Assembly (NCBI GenBank): GCA_964510575.1
Contig: CAZECN010000057.1
Span: forward strand, 1-11,239
Length of the DNA: 11,239 nt
Origin: CALKYB01 sp964510575
Lineage (GTDB): Bacteria; Bdellovibrionota_C; UBA2361; SZUA-149; CALKYB01
Direction: 5' to 3'
Positions 1-7,602 of this stretch are shown one piece after another (position 1 is the first letter of the stretch; each line of letters begins with the position of its first letter). The notes below the pieces were generated by a model, which saw only the letters and a program-made list of their open reading frames with translations, searched no databases and had not been told where the DNA came from. The position numbers and the translations under genes are program-made.

Positions 1-283
1 ACGGTAATTATCCTGAAGTAAATTGTGATGTTAGTTCACTTTAAAATAGTTAAAACTAGGTAATAGGGGATGAACGGTTTTTATTTGCTTTGATTCTGGA
101 ACGTTAGTTTGGTTAACTAATTTAAAGCTAGGTAATTCGGTTCAAATTCTACCTCATATGAGCAGTTCCAGGGCAATTCGTTAGATAGGGTCTGAGGATT
201 AGTTTTGTAGGAGAACTCCTCTGATCTAGTTCTGAGGGAAAAGTAGAGAGGCGCGAGACTTTCAACTAGGGAGGAGACAACCA
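1..283. other. Non-coding stretch with a diverged R1-like motif
   Basis: No coding region, tRNA or rRNA is recognisable. The only structure is around 207-225, where AGGAG-AA-CTCCT can fold as a short hairpin and the string AACTCCTCTGATCTAG resembles the dispersed R1 motif seen better at 3073-3096 and 8797-8821 (about 13 of 16 positions, minus orientation). The end of the stretch holds the ribosome binding site of the next small ORF (GGGAGGAG at 269-276). Confidence 0.5.
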
Positions 284-511
284 TTGAGTGAAAAGTGCGA
301 TAACTGCGAGGGTAAGGGTTTTAAAGTTCCCGGTTGGTATTACTATTTGCTGTTGTTGTTCTTTGATTTTAGAATTTACCTCTTGGCATATCTAGTTTCC
401 GTGGTCATTTTGGTAGTAGTTTTGGGTTTGGACTCTGATAGCAAAAAAAGTAGGGGGGCGGGAGATTTTCCAGCGACAGTTGTTAGAACAGGCTTCGATG
501 GTATTACATGA
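284..511 (+). CDS. Possible small membrane protein with CxxCxGxG motif (unknown function)
   Basis: 75 residues from a TTG start, chosen because a strong purine-rich site (GGGAGGAG, 269-276) lies 7 nt upstream; no ATG is available. The N-terminus carries CDNCEGKG (residues 5-12), the CxxCxGxG pattern of DnaJ-type zinc centres, but only one copy, so a zinc site would need a partner or dimer. Residues about 19-50 form one or two hydrophobic membrane segments rich in Tyr, Leu and Val. The tail (from about residue 52) is basic and is encoded by DNA that contains a copy of the dispersed G6 motif (449-460), so the original C-terminus may have been replaced or the ORF may be partly repeat-derived. 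It is isolated from other plus-strand genes. I do not recognise the family; function is unassigned and it may not be a real gene. Confidence 0.35.
   Translation: MSEKCDNCEGKGFKVPGWYYYLLLLFFDFRIYLLAYLVSVVILVVVLGLDSDSKKSRGAGDFPATVVRTGFDGIT
449..460 (+). repeat. G6 motif, copy 1 (partial)
   Basis: AGTAGGGGGGCG preceded by an A-run, matching the first 12 bases of the motif found at 3332-3347 and 9292-9307. After this point it diverges (GGAGATT instead of ACAGG). It lies inside the 3' part of the small ORF. Confidence 0.5.
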
Positions 512-541
512 TAGCTACTCCAGCTAGGTAGTTCTACCAAA

Positions 542-589
542 TAGAACATCTTGTATCTTTAACCCTAGGGCAAGATACAAGGTGTTCTA
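542..589. terminator. Long inverted repeat between convergent genes, possible bidirectional terminator
   Basis: A 17-bp stem (542-558 with 573-589) with one non-Watson-Crick position, which is a G-U pair in plus-strand RNA and an A-C mismatch in minus-strand RNA. The loop contains CCCTAGGG, itself a perfect 8-bp palindrome. It lies between the end of the small plus-strand ORF (511) and the end of the minus-strand gene (635), where a shared terminator would be expected. No strong U-tract follows on either strand, so it may be a factor-dependent terminator, an mRNA-stabilising hairpin or a REP-like palindrome. Confidence 0.5.
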
Positions 590-634
590 GTTAAGTTCTT
601 TCTAGTTAGTAGATTGCAAAGCTAGGCGCTCTTT

Positions 635-2674
635 CTATGGCCACACTACCTTTACTGGTCTACTCCGCATTTGAACATTACGCTCAGGGCCTCTGGCTAA
701 ACCACTAACCATGAAGTAAAGAGTTTCACCGCTCCTTGGTTTCCAGCCACTGGCTGATGTATAAGGTCCTCGTTTGATGTGACCACCTTCCACCGAAGAA
801 CTAGATTTGCAAACCTGCCCCGGGCGTAACCATTCCCAGGTTGCGCCATACCAGATAGAGTCTCTTTCATTCCAAATAAATACCCATGTATTTCCGTATA
901 AATCTGCCCCACCCCCACTCGGAACAATTTCAGAAGGCCAAACCCGTGCTTTATCATGATTCAGGCAAATTTGTCCCCGTTCATTGAAGGTCACGTTTCT
1001 TAAATTGGAAGTGACAGACCAGTTGGACACATTTGTGTGCAACCATCTTACAGCAGAGAGATCCAGCGGAGGAGGTTCTATATCAGTGGTCTGATTATTA
1101 CTACCAGAGCGAACTTTCCCACTCAGGGAAGTACCGCCATTTCCAAAGCCATGAGCACCGGCCTTAATTCCCGCATCACCCAACTGGCGAGATACCGACT
1201 CAGGTTGTCTATGACTATACTCGCCTGCAATAAAAATTTTATCCGAATACTCGGACAAACGATCTAGCATCTGTTCTGTTTCACGGAAAATTTGGGTACC
1301 ATTTTTGCCAAATCCATATTGATAAATAATGCCATCTGCCCATGGTAAAAGAACCTGACGCCATACTTCTCGGCGCATATGCACAAAAATTGGTTTTTCT
1401 GTGAGAGCATCAAGTGCTTGTCCAAAACGATTTTGTTGACTTTCTGTCCAATATTCATCCATTTCAAGTCCAGGCACATAGGATGAAACATGCTCATCGA
1501 GTACTGGAATAACTCGTTGCCAAGTCCTAATTAAATTTTCAGAATGATATTTCCTTACCAAGTCCGGCGCATCATCTGGAGAAAGCCAAACTACCGGCTT
1601 TAACCCACTGGCATTTATTTCTTTAAGTATAGTTACAAACTCCTGAGGCCGTTCATAAAAATCGAAACCAGGACCACCATAGTCATTCTGATTCATTATG
1701 TAGATATAAATATGTGTATAACCGGAATCTAGGAGCTTATTTCTAATCTGTCTCCTGCGATTAGAATCATAGCTAGCATATAGATGAGTGTAGAATCCTG
1801 CAGTCAAAAAGTCCGTTTGATGAGCAGTCACCTCAACAGGAAATGCTCTGCTGTTGTTTGGAGTCGAACTAGGTTGAGCTGGTTTCGGAGGAGAGAGTCG
1901 TGGTTCTGGCTCAGGCTCTGTTGGTTGGGGAGACGAGCCACCTGGTTCAGTAGAGAATAGATGATTTATTGTACTCCATTTTCCATCATTTGGATTCTTA
2001 TACATGAGGCGTACATAGACATCAGATGCTTCCGGCAAATTACTTAGCCTATATGTCTGGGTATTTCCTGGAAGCCTGCCACTGTCGTGAATATCTTTCT
2101 CTTTTCCAGATGAGCTTCCCACCCGAATAACCCATTGCATTACTGGAGTTTCTCCATTGGTAAATCTAAGCTCCTGGCTCCGACTTATTCGGTCGCCATC
2201 TCGCAAATTGGTTAATCGGGGTTTCGCGCTATTCGTAGTTGTAGCTAAGGAACCTCTAACTCTAAAGGTGTAGTCGACGGTCGTCCAACCACCAGTTTTG
2301 GGATCTTTATGCATCAGCAACAAATAGATCTTTGAGTTTTCTGGCAGATTTTTAAGAGAATGACTTGTGGTGCTTCCAGAAAGTCTTCCGCTATCATGAA
2401 GATCTTTATTTCCAGGAGCACTTCCCACACGAATAACCCATTGCTTTACAGGGATGGAATCGCTGGTGAATCTGAGGAGTTGGTTCGAAGCTATAAAGTC
2501 GCCATTTTCAAGGTTTGTGATTCTGGGGCCAAAGGATTGAGCTGAAGCATCACCGTAGTTAAGATTACAAAACAGAAATATCACCAATACCAGTGCAGGT
2601 ATTCTCTTCGCTTTTTTCCAAAACCCAGCTAAGTTAAAAAAACTATTAAGATTATTACTCAAACTAACATTCAT
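635..2674 (-). CDS. Secreted multidomain protein with glycoside-hydrolase-like TIM barrel
   Basis: 679 residues. The ATG at 2674 has a GAGG site about 9 nt upstream and opens a long signal peptide: basic KKAKR (20-24), hydrophobic core 25-40, likely cleavage after ASA (45). Two tandem homologous repeats follow, about 50-140 and 151-241, sharing QWVIRVGS, HDSGRL and NLPE; they look like fibronectin-III or other beta-sandwich modules. A Pro/Glu/Ser linker (246-275) leads to a domain at about 280-515 with a TIM-barrel-like order (GFYTHLYASY, YIYIMNQNDYGG, VVWLSPDDAP, GLEMDEYW, IIYQYGFG, IAGEYS, GFGNGG). E404 in GLEMDEYW and E485 in AGEYS sit where acid/base and nucleophile could lie, so a glycosidase-like activity is inferred, not shown. 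The last about 135 residues are a Trp-rich domain with two Cys (C570, C622), ending in VVWP, of a type I have seen at the C-termini of other exported bacterial proteins. Probably monocistronic. Substrate unknown. Confidence 0.8.
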   Translation of the reverse strand: MNVSLSNNLNSFFNLAGFWKKAKRIPALVLVIFLFCNLNYGDASAQSFGPRITNLENGDFIASNQLLRFTSDSIPVKQWVIRVGSAPGNKDLHDSGRLSGSTTSHSLKNLPENSKIYLLLMHKDPKTGGWTTVDYTFRVRGSLATTTNSAKPRLTNLRDGDRISRSQELRFTNGETPVMQWVIRVGSSSGKEKDIHDSGRLPGNTQTYRLSNLPEASDVYVRLMYKNPNDGKWSTINHLFSTEPGGSSPQPTEPEPEPRLSPPKPAQPSSTPNNSRAFPVEVTAHQTDFLTAGFYTHLYASYDSNRRRQIRNKLLDSGYTHIYIYIMNQNDYGGPGFDFYERPQEFVTILKEINASGLKPVVWLSPDDAPDLVRKYHSENLIRTWQRVIPVLDEHVSSYVPGLEMDEYWTESQQNRFGQALDALTEKPIFVHMRREVWRQVLLPWADGIIYQYGFGKNGTQIFRETEQMLDRLSEYSDKIFIAGEYSHRQPESVSRQLGDAGIKAGAHGFGNGGTSLSGKVRSGSNNQTTDIEPPPLDLSAVRWLHTNVSNWSVTSNLRNVTFNERGQICLNHDKARVWPSEIVPSGGGADLYGNTWVFIWNERDSIWYGATWEWLRPGQVCKSSSSVEGGHIKRGPYTSASGWKPRSGETLYFMVSGLARGPERNVQMRSRPVKVVWP

Positions 2675-2959
2675 GACTAAAACCTCAACATCAAAGAGAA
2701 AACTTTCAGAACAATTTGGTTACCTATATTATTATGATTAGTAACGAAAAGTTGTATTTTAAATTCCGTTAACTTCCAAAAGGCCCTGAGTTCTAGTTAA
2801 GTCTGCTATGTTATTTATAGACGACACATCTAACATTAGCTTTAGACATCTGGCTTTGAGGAGTTCTATATTTAGAGGAGGAAAAGTTAGGAGCGGAAAG
2901 CATTATAACAAATCAACCCCTAACTGTTGTCGCAAGGAAGATTCTCATTCCCACTTTTT

Positions 2960-3082
2960 CTAAAGGACTGACAAGCCCAAGGCTTCCTGCAGAGATCCAA
3001 ATCTGCGCAAATAGACACCGTAAGAAGCACAAGCTCTTTGTTTAGAACCGGCATTTTTAACTAGAACTCTAACTAGAACTCC
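2960..3082 (-). pseudogene. Possible C-terminal remnant of a recombinase or homing-endonuclease-like protein
   Basis: A 40-codon open stretch without a credible start, ending at TAG (2960-2962). Its last part reads YGVYLRRFGSLQEALGL followed by SVL. The pattern Y-x-R-R-F-G-S-x-x-E-A-x-x-L resembles the short helical repeat at the ends of some serine recombinases and homing-endonuclease-associated repeats. The upstream half of the stretch is simply the R1 repeat and the 12-bp tandem, so any gene was cut there. This rests on a short motif only and may be coincidence. Confidence 0.2.
3058..3081. repeat. 12-bp tandem repeat (TAACTAGAACTC x2)
   Basis: Two perfect back-to-back copies of TAACTAGAACTC that run into the R1 copy at 3073-3096. 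The same string on the other strand (GTTCTAGTTA) is found near 583 and 2790, so it belongs to the R1 edge. Confidence 0.7.
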
Positions 3083-3096
3083 TCAGAGCTGGGTCC
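3073..3096 (-). repeat. R1 dispersed motif, copy in minus orientation
   Basis: On the minus strand GGACCCAGCTCTGAGGAG followed by TTCTAG. Close copies: 7478-7501 and 7633-7656 (plus) and 8797-8821 (minus). Weaker copies: 2854-2869 (plus) and about 210-225 (minus). Shared core CTCTGAGGAGTT. Two of the good copies sit beside RAYT transposase sequences. Confidence 0.7.
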
Positions 3097-3184
3097 CTAA
3101 GCAGCACTCTCCGGCTTGGTCAAAAGTCTTGTCAGTGATCCTGAACAAGTGAAGGAACTAGTAAGGTCTTTGTCCTTTTTCTAA

Positions 3185-3200
3185 CTGTAGCCCCCCTACT
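3185..3200 (-). repeat. G6 motif, inverted copy
   Basis: On the minus strand AGTAGGGGGGCTACAG, matching 14 of 16 bases of the plus-strand copy at 3332-3347. The two copies bracket about 163 bp as imperfect terminal inverted repeats. Confidence 0.6.
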
Positions 3201-3302
3201 GTAGAGAAAGCCTGAGTAATTAAAGTAACTTACTGCATTCTAGGAAATTTCTACCTTATAATAACCGTTCTGGGTTTGATAGGTATACAAGTCCCTGAGT
3301 TT

Positions 3303-3349
3303 CAGGGGTAATTAGTGGTTTTTCTTAAAGAAGTAGGGGGGTGACAGGA
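3303..3349 (+). repeat. Extended G6 repeat with palindrome
   Basis: TCAGG-GTAATTAGTGGTTTT, then a short palindrome (TTCTT-A-AAGAA), then AGTAGGGGGGTGACAG (3332-3347). The same order of conserved block, palindrome and G-rich block occurs at 9261-9309, with a different palindrome (TTTTCG-C-CGAAAA). The conserved blocks are nearly identical while the palindrome differs in both arms. Confidence 0.7.
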
Positions 3350-3448
3350 TCTCAGGATCTCTTGCAACAATAATTCTTTTTTTGCTCATAATATCAGAGC
3401 ATCCAAAAATTACATTTTTTTATGGTTTCGATTTAAAGGTTTTCGAAT

Positions 3449-6161
3449 ATGTTTCTTCAAAATCCGGCATTTGCCGTTCTTACACTAGTTGTTCTTCTAT
3501 TTTCTCCACTTACATCCTCCAGTTTTGCCCAGTCAGAGTTTACTCGGGAGCTTGTAGTAAATAATCCCGCCACTGCAGTTAAGTCAGCCGATATAGATTC
3601 CGATGGAGAGCTTGATATTATTGTAACTGAAGGGGGAAAACATTCTGGAGGCAAAAATATTCTGGCCTGGTTCAAGGCTCCAAACTGGCAAAGATTTGAT
3701 ATCGCTAAAAGTAGTGAAGCCCCTGTTACCTTTACCGGAGATCTGCTTGTTCACGATGTAAACTCAGACGGTTGCATCGATGTAATTGTTCCAGAGGATG
3801 ATCATAACAACGGTGCCGGTAGGCTATTCTGGTTTCAAAATCCTTGTAGAAATTTTTCTTCGGGCTGGCAGAGAAATAAGATCATAGACTTTGCAGCTCC
3901 TGCTTATCATATTGGGGAACTGTCTCTGGCTGACATGGACCGAGATGGAAGAAAAGACATTATTCTTCGCCATCTTGGAGAAGATAAAGTTCGGATTGTT
4001 TTTCACGATGGCAGTAATAGCTGGAGTGAAGTGTCCTTTTCAGTTCGAAGACGAGAGGGGCTTCATGTTGAAGACTTGGATAAAGATAGTATTCCGGACA
4101 TTATTCTTAACGGCTTTGTCTGGTTTGGAAATGGTAATTGGAGAGACAGGAGTTTTACAGAGGTTATTATCGACAGTGATTACTTCAGGCAAAGCAACTC
4201 TGGGTTGAACAACTCAGTCAAGGCTGCAGTAGCTGATTTTAACGGAGATGGTAGAAAAGATATAATTTATTCCCAGGCTGAGGGAGCTCCAAATGCAGTT
4301 GCATGGTATGCGGCTCCTGCAAACCCCAGAAGTTCAAACTGGGATAAAAATATTATTCAAAACAACCTGACCGGGGTCCACAATATTCTTCCAGCAGACA
4401 TGGATGGGGATGGTGATTTAGATGTTGCAGGAGGTTTTGATGTTGCACTTTCTCGTGGCAGCCAGGAGGTCTTTTACTGGGAAAATAGTGGAGACGCAAA
4501 AAACTGGATAAAGCGTAGCATAGACATATCTTCAGGTACTTACTATTTTCGTGCCAGGGATCTTGATGGGGATGGAGACATAGATTTGTTCGGACCCAGC
4601 CGCTATTCAAATTCGGGAAGAGTATATCTCTATAAAAATATCTCCACAGCTCAGCCGAGTCCAACTACCACCACTACAAGTAGTTCGACTACTACGACAA
4701 CAGCAAGTAGCTCTACAACAACAACGACTACAACTACAAGTAGTTCGACTACTACGACAACAGCAAGTAGTTCAACTACTACGACAACTATACCATCTTT
4801 ACAGCCTGAACCTGAGCCAGTAACTCCAGCTCCAGCTCCAGCTCCAGCTCCAGCTCCAGCTCCAGCTCCAGCTCCAGCTCCAATGTCACAACCTCAACCA
4901 GTTCCTGTACCGATAATACCAAACGAACCAGCTCCGATGCTTCAGCCAAGACCACCTCGGCCTGAACCACAGCCTGCTCCGATACCAGTTCCTGTGGAAG
5001 ATCTGGGTAGTGAAGTAGTTTACCAGTTCGATTCTGCAGGAGAATTCCCGCATTTTGACGGAGTTGAAGACTTTGCAGATGCGGGGAAATTTATAGCCTA
5101 TGGAGATGCAATTACAATCTCTGCCTGGATCAGACCAACTCGATTTAATTCTCCGCCAGAAGGGAGAATTATTTCAAAGGCGACCGGAATCAATGCTGAT
5201 CAGCATGAATTCATGTTAAGCACTGTTTTTCACCTAGGTCAGATCAGACTCAGGGCTAGATTCAATATTGATGGAACCACCAGAACTGTTTTCGCTGACA
5301 GGGGAGTTATTGAACTGAACAGGTGGAGTCATGTCGCAGCAACTTTTGATGGGTCTCAGATTAGGCTTTTTCAGAATGGCACTGAAGTTGGAAATTTAAG
5401 TGTATCAGGAACTCTCACTGGAGAAAGTAATGCTTCTGTGTGGATAGGTGCTAACCCACCAGCAGGTTCTGAACGCTCTTTTGCAGGTAATATTGGAAAG
5501 CTTTCAGTAAGAAGAGAGACGTTAACTGTCTCTGAAATTCATACTCTTGCTCAAGACCATCCGGAAGTTGAAAATGTAACCAGCCCTTCAGCAGAACCGT
5601 CCAGTCCCGAGAGCGACAGTCGTGATCTGTTTGAGGATGGAAGAACTCATTCATTTGATGGTATTGATGATTTTGTAGATCTGGGAGCTTTCAATATTAC
5701 TTCCGATCAAGTTACATTCTCTGTGTGGATTAAAGCCAGTAACTTTAACAATCCTCCTGAGGGAAGAATTATTTCTAAGGCTTCTGGAATTGAAGCTCAA
5801 CAGCACTATTTTATGTTGAGCACTGCATATAATCGAGGCGCAGTTCGACTTAGAGCGCGATTGAAGATTAATGGAACGACAAGAACAGTTTTTGCTGACA
5901 GCGGAGAAATTCACCTTAACCAGTGGACCCATGTAGCTGCAAGTTTTGATGGCAATACTATCCGACTTTTTCAAAATGGCGCACAGGTTGGATTGCTCTC
6001 GGCTCCGGGTAAAATCGACCGCAATAGCTCAATTCCAGTCTGGCTTGGTGCCAATCCCCCGGTTGTGAAGGACAGGCCATTTGCAGGGGAGATTAGAGAA
6101 CTCAAGATTATATCTTCAGCCCTGACTGGAGCTGAAATTATAGAAGCAGGGCGTAGTCAAT
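3449..6161 (+). CDS. Secreted FG-GAP/VCBS propeller plus LamG-like protein (3' end missing in gap)
   Basis: 904 codons are visible before the N run. The ATG at 3449 has AAAGG 9 nt upstream and opens a signal peptide (hydrophobic 8-20, likely cleavage near SFAQ, 25-28). Seven Asp-rich Ca-binding loops of FG-GAP/VCBS type follow at about 48-57, 103-111, 162-170, 209-217, 263-271, 318-325 and 371-379 (e.g. DMDGDGDLDV, DLDGDGDIDL), the number expected for one seven-bladed propeller. Then come a Thr/Ser linker (406-447), a Pro-Ala and Pro-Glu linker (452-516) and two homologous concanavalin-like LamG domains, about 533-715 and 733-900, sharing PPEGRIISKA, GTTRTVFAD, W-x-H-V-A-A-x-F-D-G and LFQNG. 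The second LamG is nearly complete, so the true stop is probably close. Role inferred: adhesion or glycan binding outside the cell. No catalytic domain is seen. Confidence 0.85.
4673..4770 (+). repeat. Thr/Ser linker DNA repeat, 60-bp period
   Basis: A 38-bp block (4673-4710) recurs without change at 4733-4770, encoding the same Thr/Ser string. Perfect DNA identity, including synonymous positions, points to recent slippage or unequal exchange rather than selection on the protein alone. Confidence 0.85.
4824..4882 (+). repeat. CTCCAG hexanucleotide microsatellite
   Basis: Nearly ten perfect copies of CTCCAG, encoding alternating Pro-Ala between the propeller and the LamG domains. Because the unit is a multiple of three, copy-number change alters linker length without a frameshift. 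Confidence 0.9.
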
Positions 6162-6261
6162 NNNNNNNNNNNNNNNNNNNNNNNNNNNNNNNNNNNNNNN
6201 NNNNNNNNNNNNNNNNNNNNNNNNNNNNNNNNNNNNNNNNNNNNNNNNNNNNNNNNNNNNN
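6162..6261. other. Assembly gap (100 N)
   Basis: Exactly 100 undetermined bases, the usual placeholder for a gap of unknown size. It hides the end of the LamG gene and any terminator. The flanks show no overlap, unlike the second gap. The in-frame TGA at 6272-6274 after the gap cannot be taken as the true stop. Confidence 0.95.
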
Positions 6262-6433
6262 AACTATCATTTGATTAAAGCATGCTTGAGTAGAATTTCA
6301 AGTAAGAACTGGAAAAACTGGTTTTGATTAAATTATGTAGAGGGTCTTTTTTACGGAAATTTGAATTGAAGATGTAGGGGTAGGCTACGAGTCGTTAGTC
6401 GCTTAAGTTTAGAGGATAGTAGTTAGGTATTAA

Positions 6434-7375
6434 CTACGTTGGAGCAAGCCCGGGTGGACTATAAGTTCCTTCAGGAAAAGAGATAGAGAAGACTCCTTTC
6501 TTATATGATTCAACGGCGTCCCTAAAAGCGGAGTATGTTAAGAAGTACCATTCCAGTAGAAGCTTCTTAGCGAGTGGATTAAAGCAAAGTACTATAGGTG
6601 TTCGCCTACCTTTCTTAGTGCTTTTTGGATAACTGCCAGGCTTTACTTTTCTAAGCTCTGCCTTTGTCAGGTATCCTAAAGTTTTACCACCTTTCTTAAT
6701 TTTATGTTCTTCAAGGGTAGCCATTCTTTTCTTCTCAACTATTTTCTTGATTTTCTCTTTATAAGCTTGTCTCGAGAGATGGGCGTAGAAAGGTAGTCTC
6801 TCAAACTTAAGTGTATGCTCTCTCCAGTAGTCAGAACGACGAGCTTTCTTATTCTTTACCTTTTCTTTGTAGTATTCCCGGTAAGCGAAGTACTTATATT
6901 TATTCTCTCTTCCCGAAGCAGCATCGTTTAGGAAACTCTTCCCAGGATAATCCGAAATCCTTGCGGTAAGCTTTGAGGTTACAGGCTGAAGAAATGTATA
7001 AAGAAAATAATGCTCAATAGTATCTTCCATGTCCAGGATCTGGCTGGCGTATCTTCTCGAAAACAGATGTCCCCCTCTAAACTCAGGGACTAGTATCCTT
7101 ACAGACTCAGCAATCCTTGCGTTGAAATCTCTTTGAAAGCTAGCCATGTTGCCTTCTGGGAATCTGGCAAGTAGATGATAATGGTTTCCAATCAAGGTAA
7201 AAGCATAGAGCTCTGCCTGGTACTGTTCTATATACTTAGCTAAAAAAGCATAGATTCTTTCTTCCAGTTTAGGATTATTTACAAACCACAGTGCAGAGTT
7301 GGCTGTTCTGGTGGTAATATGTACAATATTGTTAGGTGTTTCTATTCTAAGTGGTTGAGACCATATAGTTTTCAT
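6434..7375 (-). CDS. RAYT-type IS200-like Y1 transposase
   Basis: 313 residues from the ATG at 7375. The HUH metal-binding motif is GNHYHLLARF (H65, H67). The single catalytic tyrosine is most likely Y126 in YTFLQPV, the counterpart of the family's Y-I-x-x-N-P-V. Such enzymes are single-strand HUH transposases that cut and rejoin at hairpins; the repeat-associated (RAYT) branch acts on REP palindromes. Residues about 160-260 form a Lys/Arg-rich extension (KVKNKKARR, KKIVEKKR, STKKGRR) that makes it longer than classical IS200 TnpA (about 150) and many RAYTs (about 170-220). A GGAG site lies 5 nt before the ATG, but inside a hairpin (see 7378-7405). Good R1 copies lie just upstream (7478-7501). 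The reading frame is intact. It stands alone, with no accessory TnpB. Confidence 0.9.
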   Translation of the reverse strand: MKTIWSQPLRIETPNNIVHITTRTANSALWFVNNPKLEERIYAFLAKYIEQYQAELYAFTLIGNHYHLLARFPEGNMASFQRDFNARIAESVRILVPEFRGGHLFSRRYASQILDMEDTIEHYFLYTFLQPVTSKLTARISDYPGKSFLNDAASGRENKYKYFAYREYYKEKVKNKKARRSDYWREHTLKFERLPFYAHLSRQAYKEKIKKIVEKKRMATLEEHKIKKGGKTLGYLTKAELRKVKPGSYPKSTKKGRRTPIVLCFNPLAKKLLLEWYFLTYSAFRDAVESYKKGVFSISFPEGTYSPPGLAPT

Positions 7376-7377
7376 AA

Positions 7378-7405
7378 TAACTCCATGTTTACTTACATAG
7401 AGTTA
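7378..7405 (-). promoter_or_regulatory. RBS-sequestering hairpin of the transposase mRNA
   Basis: On the minus-strand RNA an 11-bp stem forms (UAACUCUAUGU with ACAUGGAGUUA, one G-U pair, 6-nt loop). Its 3' arm contains the whole GGAG ribosome binding site and ends 2 nt before the AUG at 7375. IS200 tnpA is known to be held down by a 5' UTR stem-loop covering its Shine-Dalgarno site; the same logic is inferred here. Confidence 0.65.
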
Positions 7406-7447
7406 TCGAAGAGTATGAAGCTTTGATTGCAGGTGAGGGCAAAACTA

Positions 7448-7502
7448 TTTTAAATGGTTTAATCCTCTTAAAGTTAAGGACCTAGCTCTGAGGAGTTTTG
7501 GT
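7448..7502 (+). repeat. 55-bp direct repeat, left copy at gap edge (contains R1)
   Basis: Identical over all 55 bases to 7603-7657 on the other side of the N run, ending precisely at the gap. It includes an R1 copy in plus orientation (7478-7501). Most simply a contig-end overlap, not a biological repeat. Confidence 0.9.
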
Positions 7503-7602
7503 NNNNNNNNNNNNNNNNNNNNNNNNNNNNNNNNNNNNNNNNNNNNNNNNNNNNNNNNNNNNNNNNNNNNNNNNNNNNNNNNNNNNNNNNNNNNNNNNNN
7601 NN
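7503..7602. other. Assembly gap (100 N), probably spurious
   Basis: Exactly 100 N between two identical 55-bp ends. If the two contigs overlap by those 55 bases there is no missing sequence and the scaffold is about 155 bases too long here. Confidence 0.9.

Larger units (their letters stand above)
2675..3448. other. Repeat-rich intergenic stretch
   Basis: Separates two divergently transcribed secreted-protein genes, so it must hold both promoters, but no hexamer pair is convincing enough to mark. It contains a diverged R1-like copy (2854-2869), a full R1 copy in minus orientation (3073-3096), a 12-bp tandem repeat (3058-3081), an inverted pair of G6 motifs (3185-3200 and 3332-3347), a 6-bp-stem hairpin CCCTGA-GTT-TCAGGG (3293-3307) and the tandem octamer AGGATCTC twice at 3346-3361. 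GTTCTAGTTAAG, a piece of the R1 surroundings, recurs near 2790 and also near 583. Apart from one short protein remnant (2960-3082, minus) it is non-coding. Confidence 0.6.

Noticed and set aside
130..160. GGTTCAAATTCTACC as a tRNA T-arm
   Set aside because: The bases flanking the TTCAAAT loop do not form the 5-bp stem, and no acceptor or anticodon arm is found nearby.
4788..4970. Minus-strand ORF with a Leu-Glu repeat
   Set aside because: It is the complement of the CTCCAG microsatellite inside the propeller-LamG gene; no ribosome binding site and it is fully contained in a well-supported gene.
6262..6274. TGA after the first gap as the end of the LamG gene
   Set aside because: The frame across 100 placeholder N is arbitrary, so this stop cannot be trusted.
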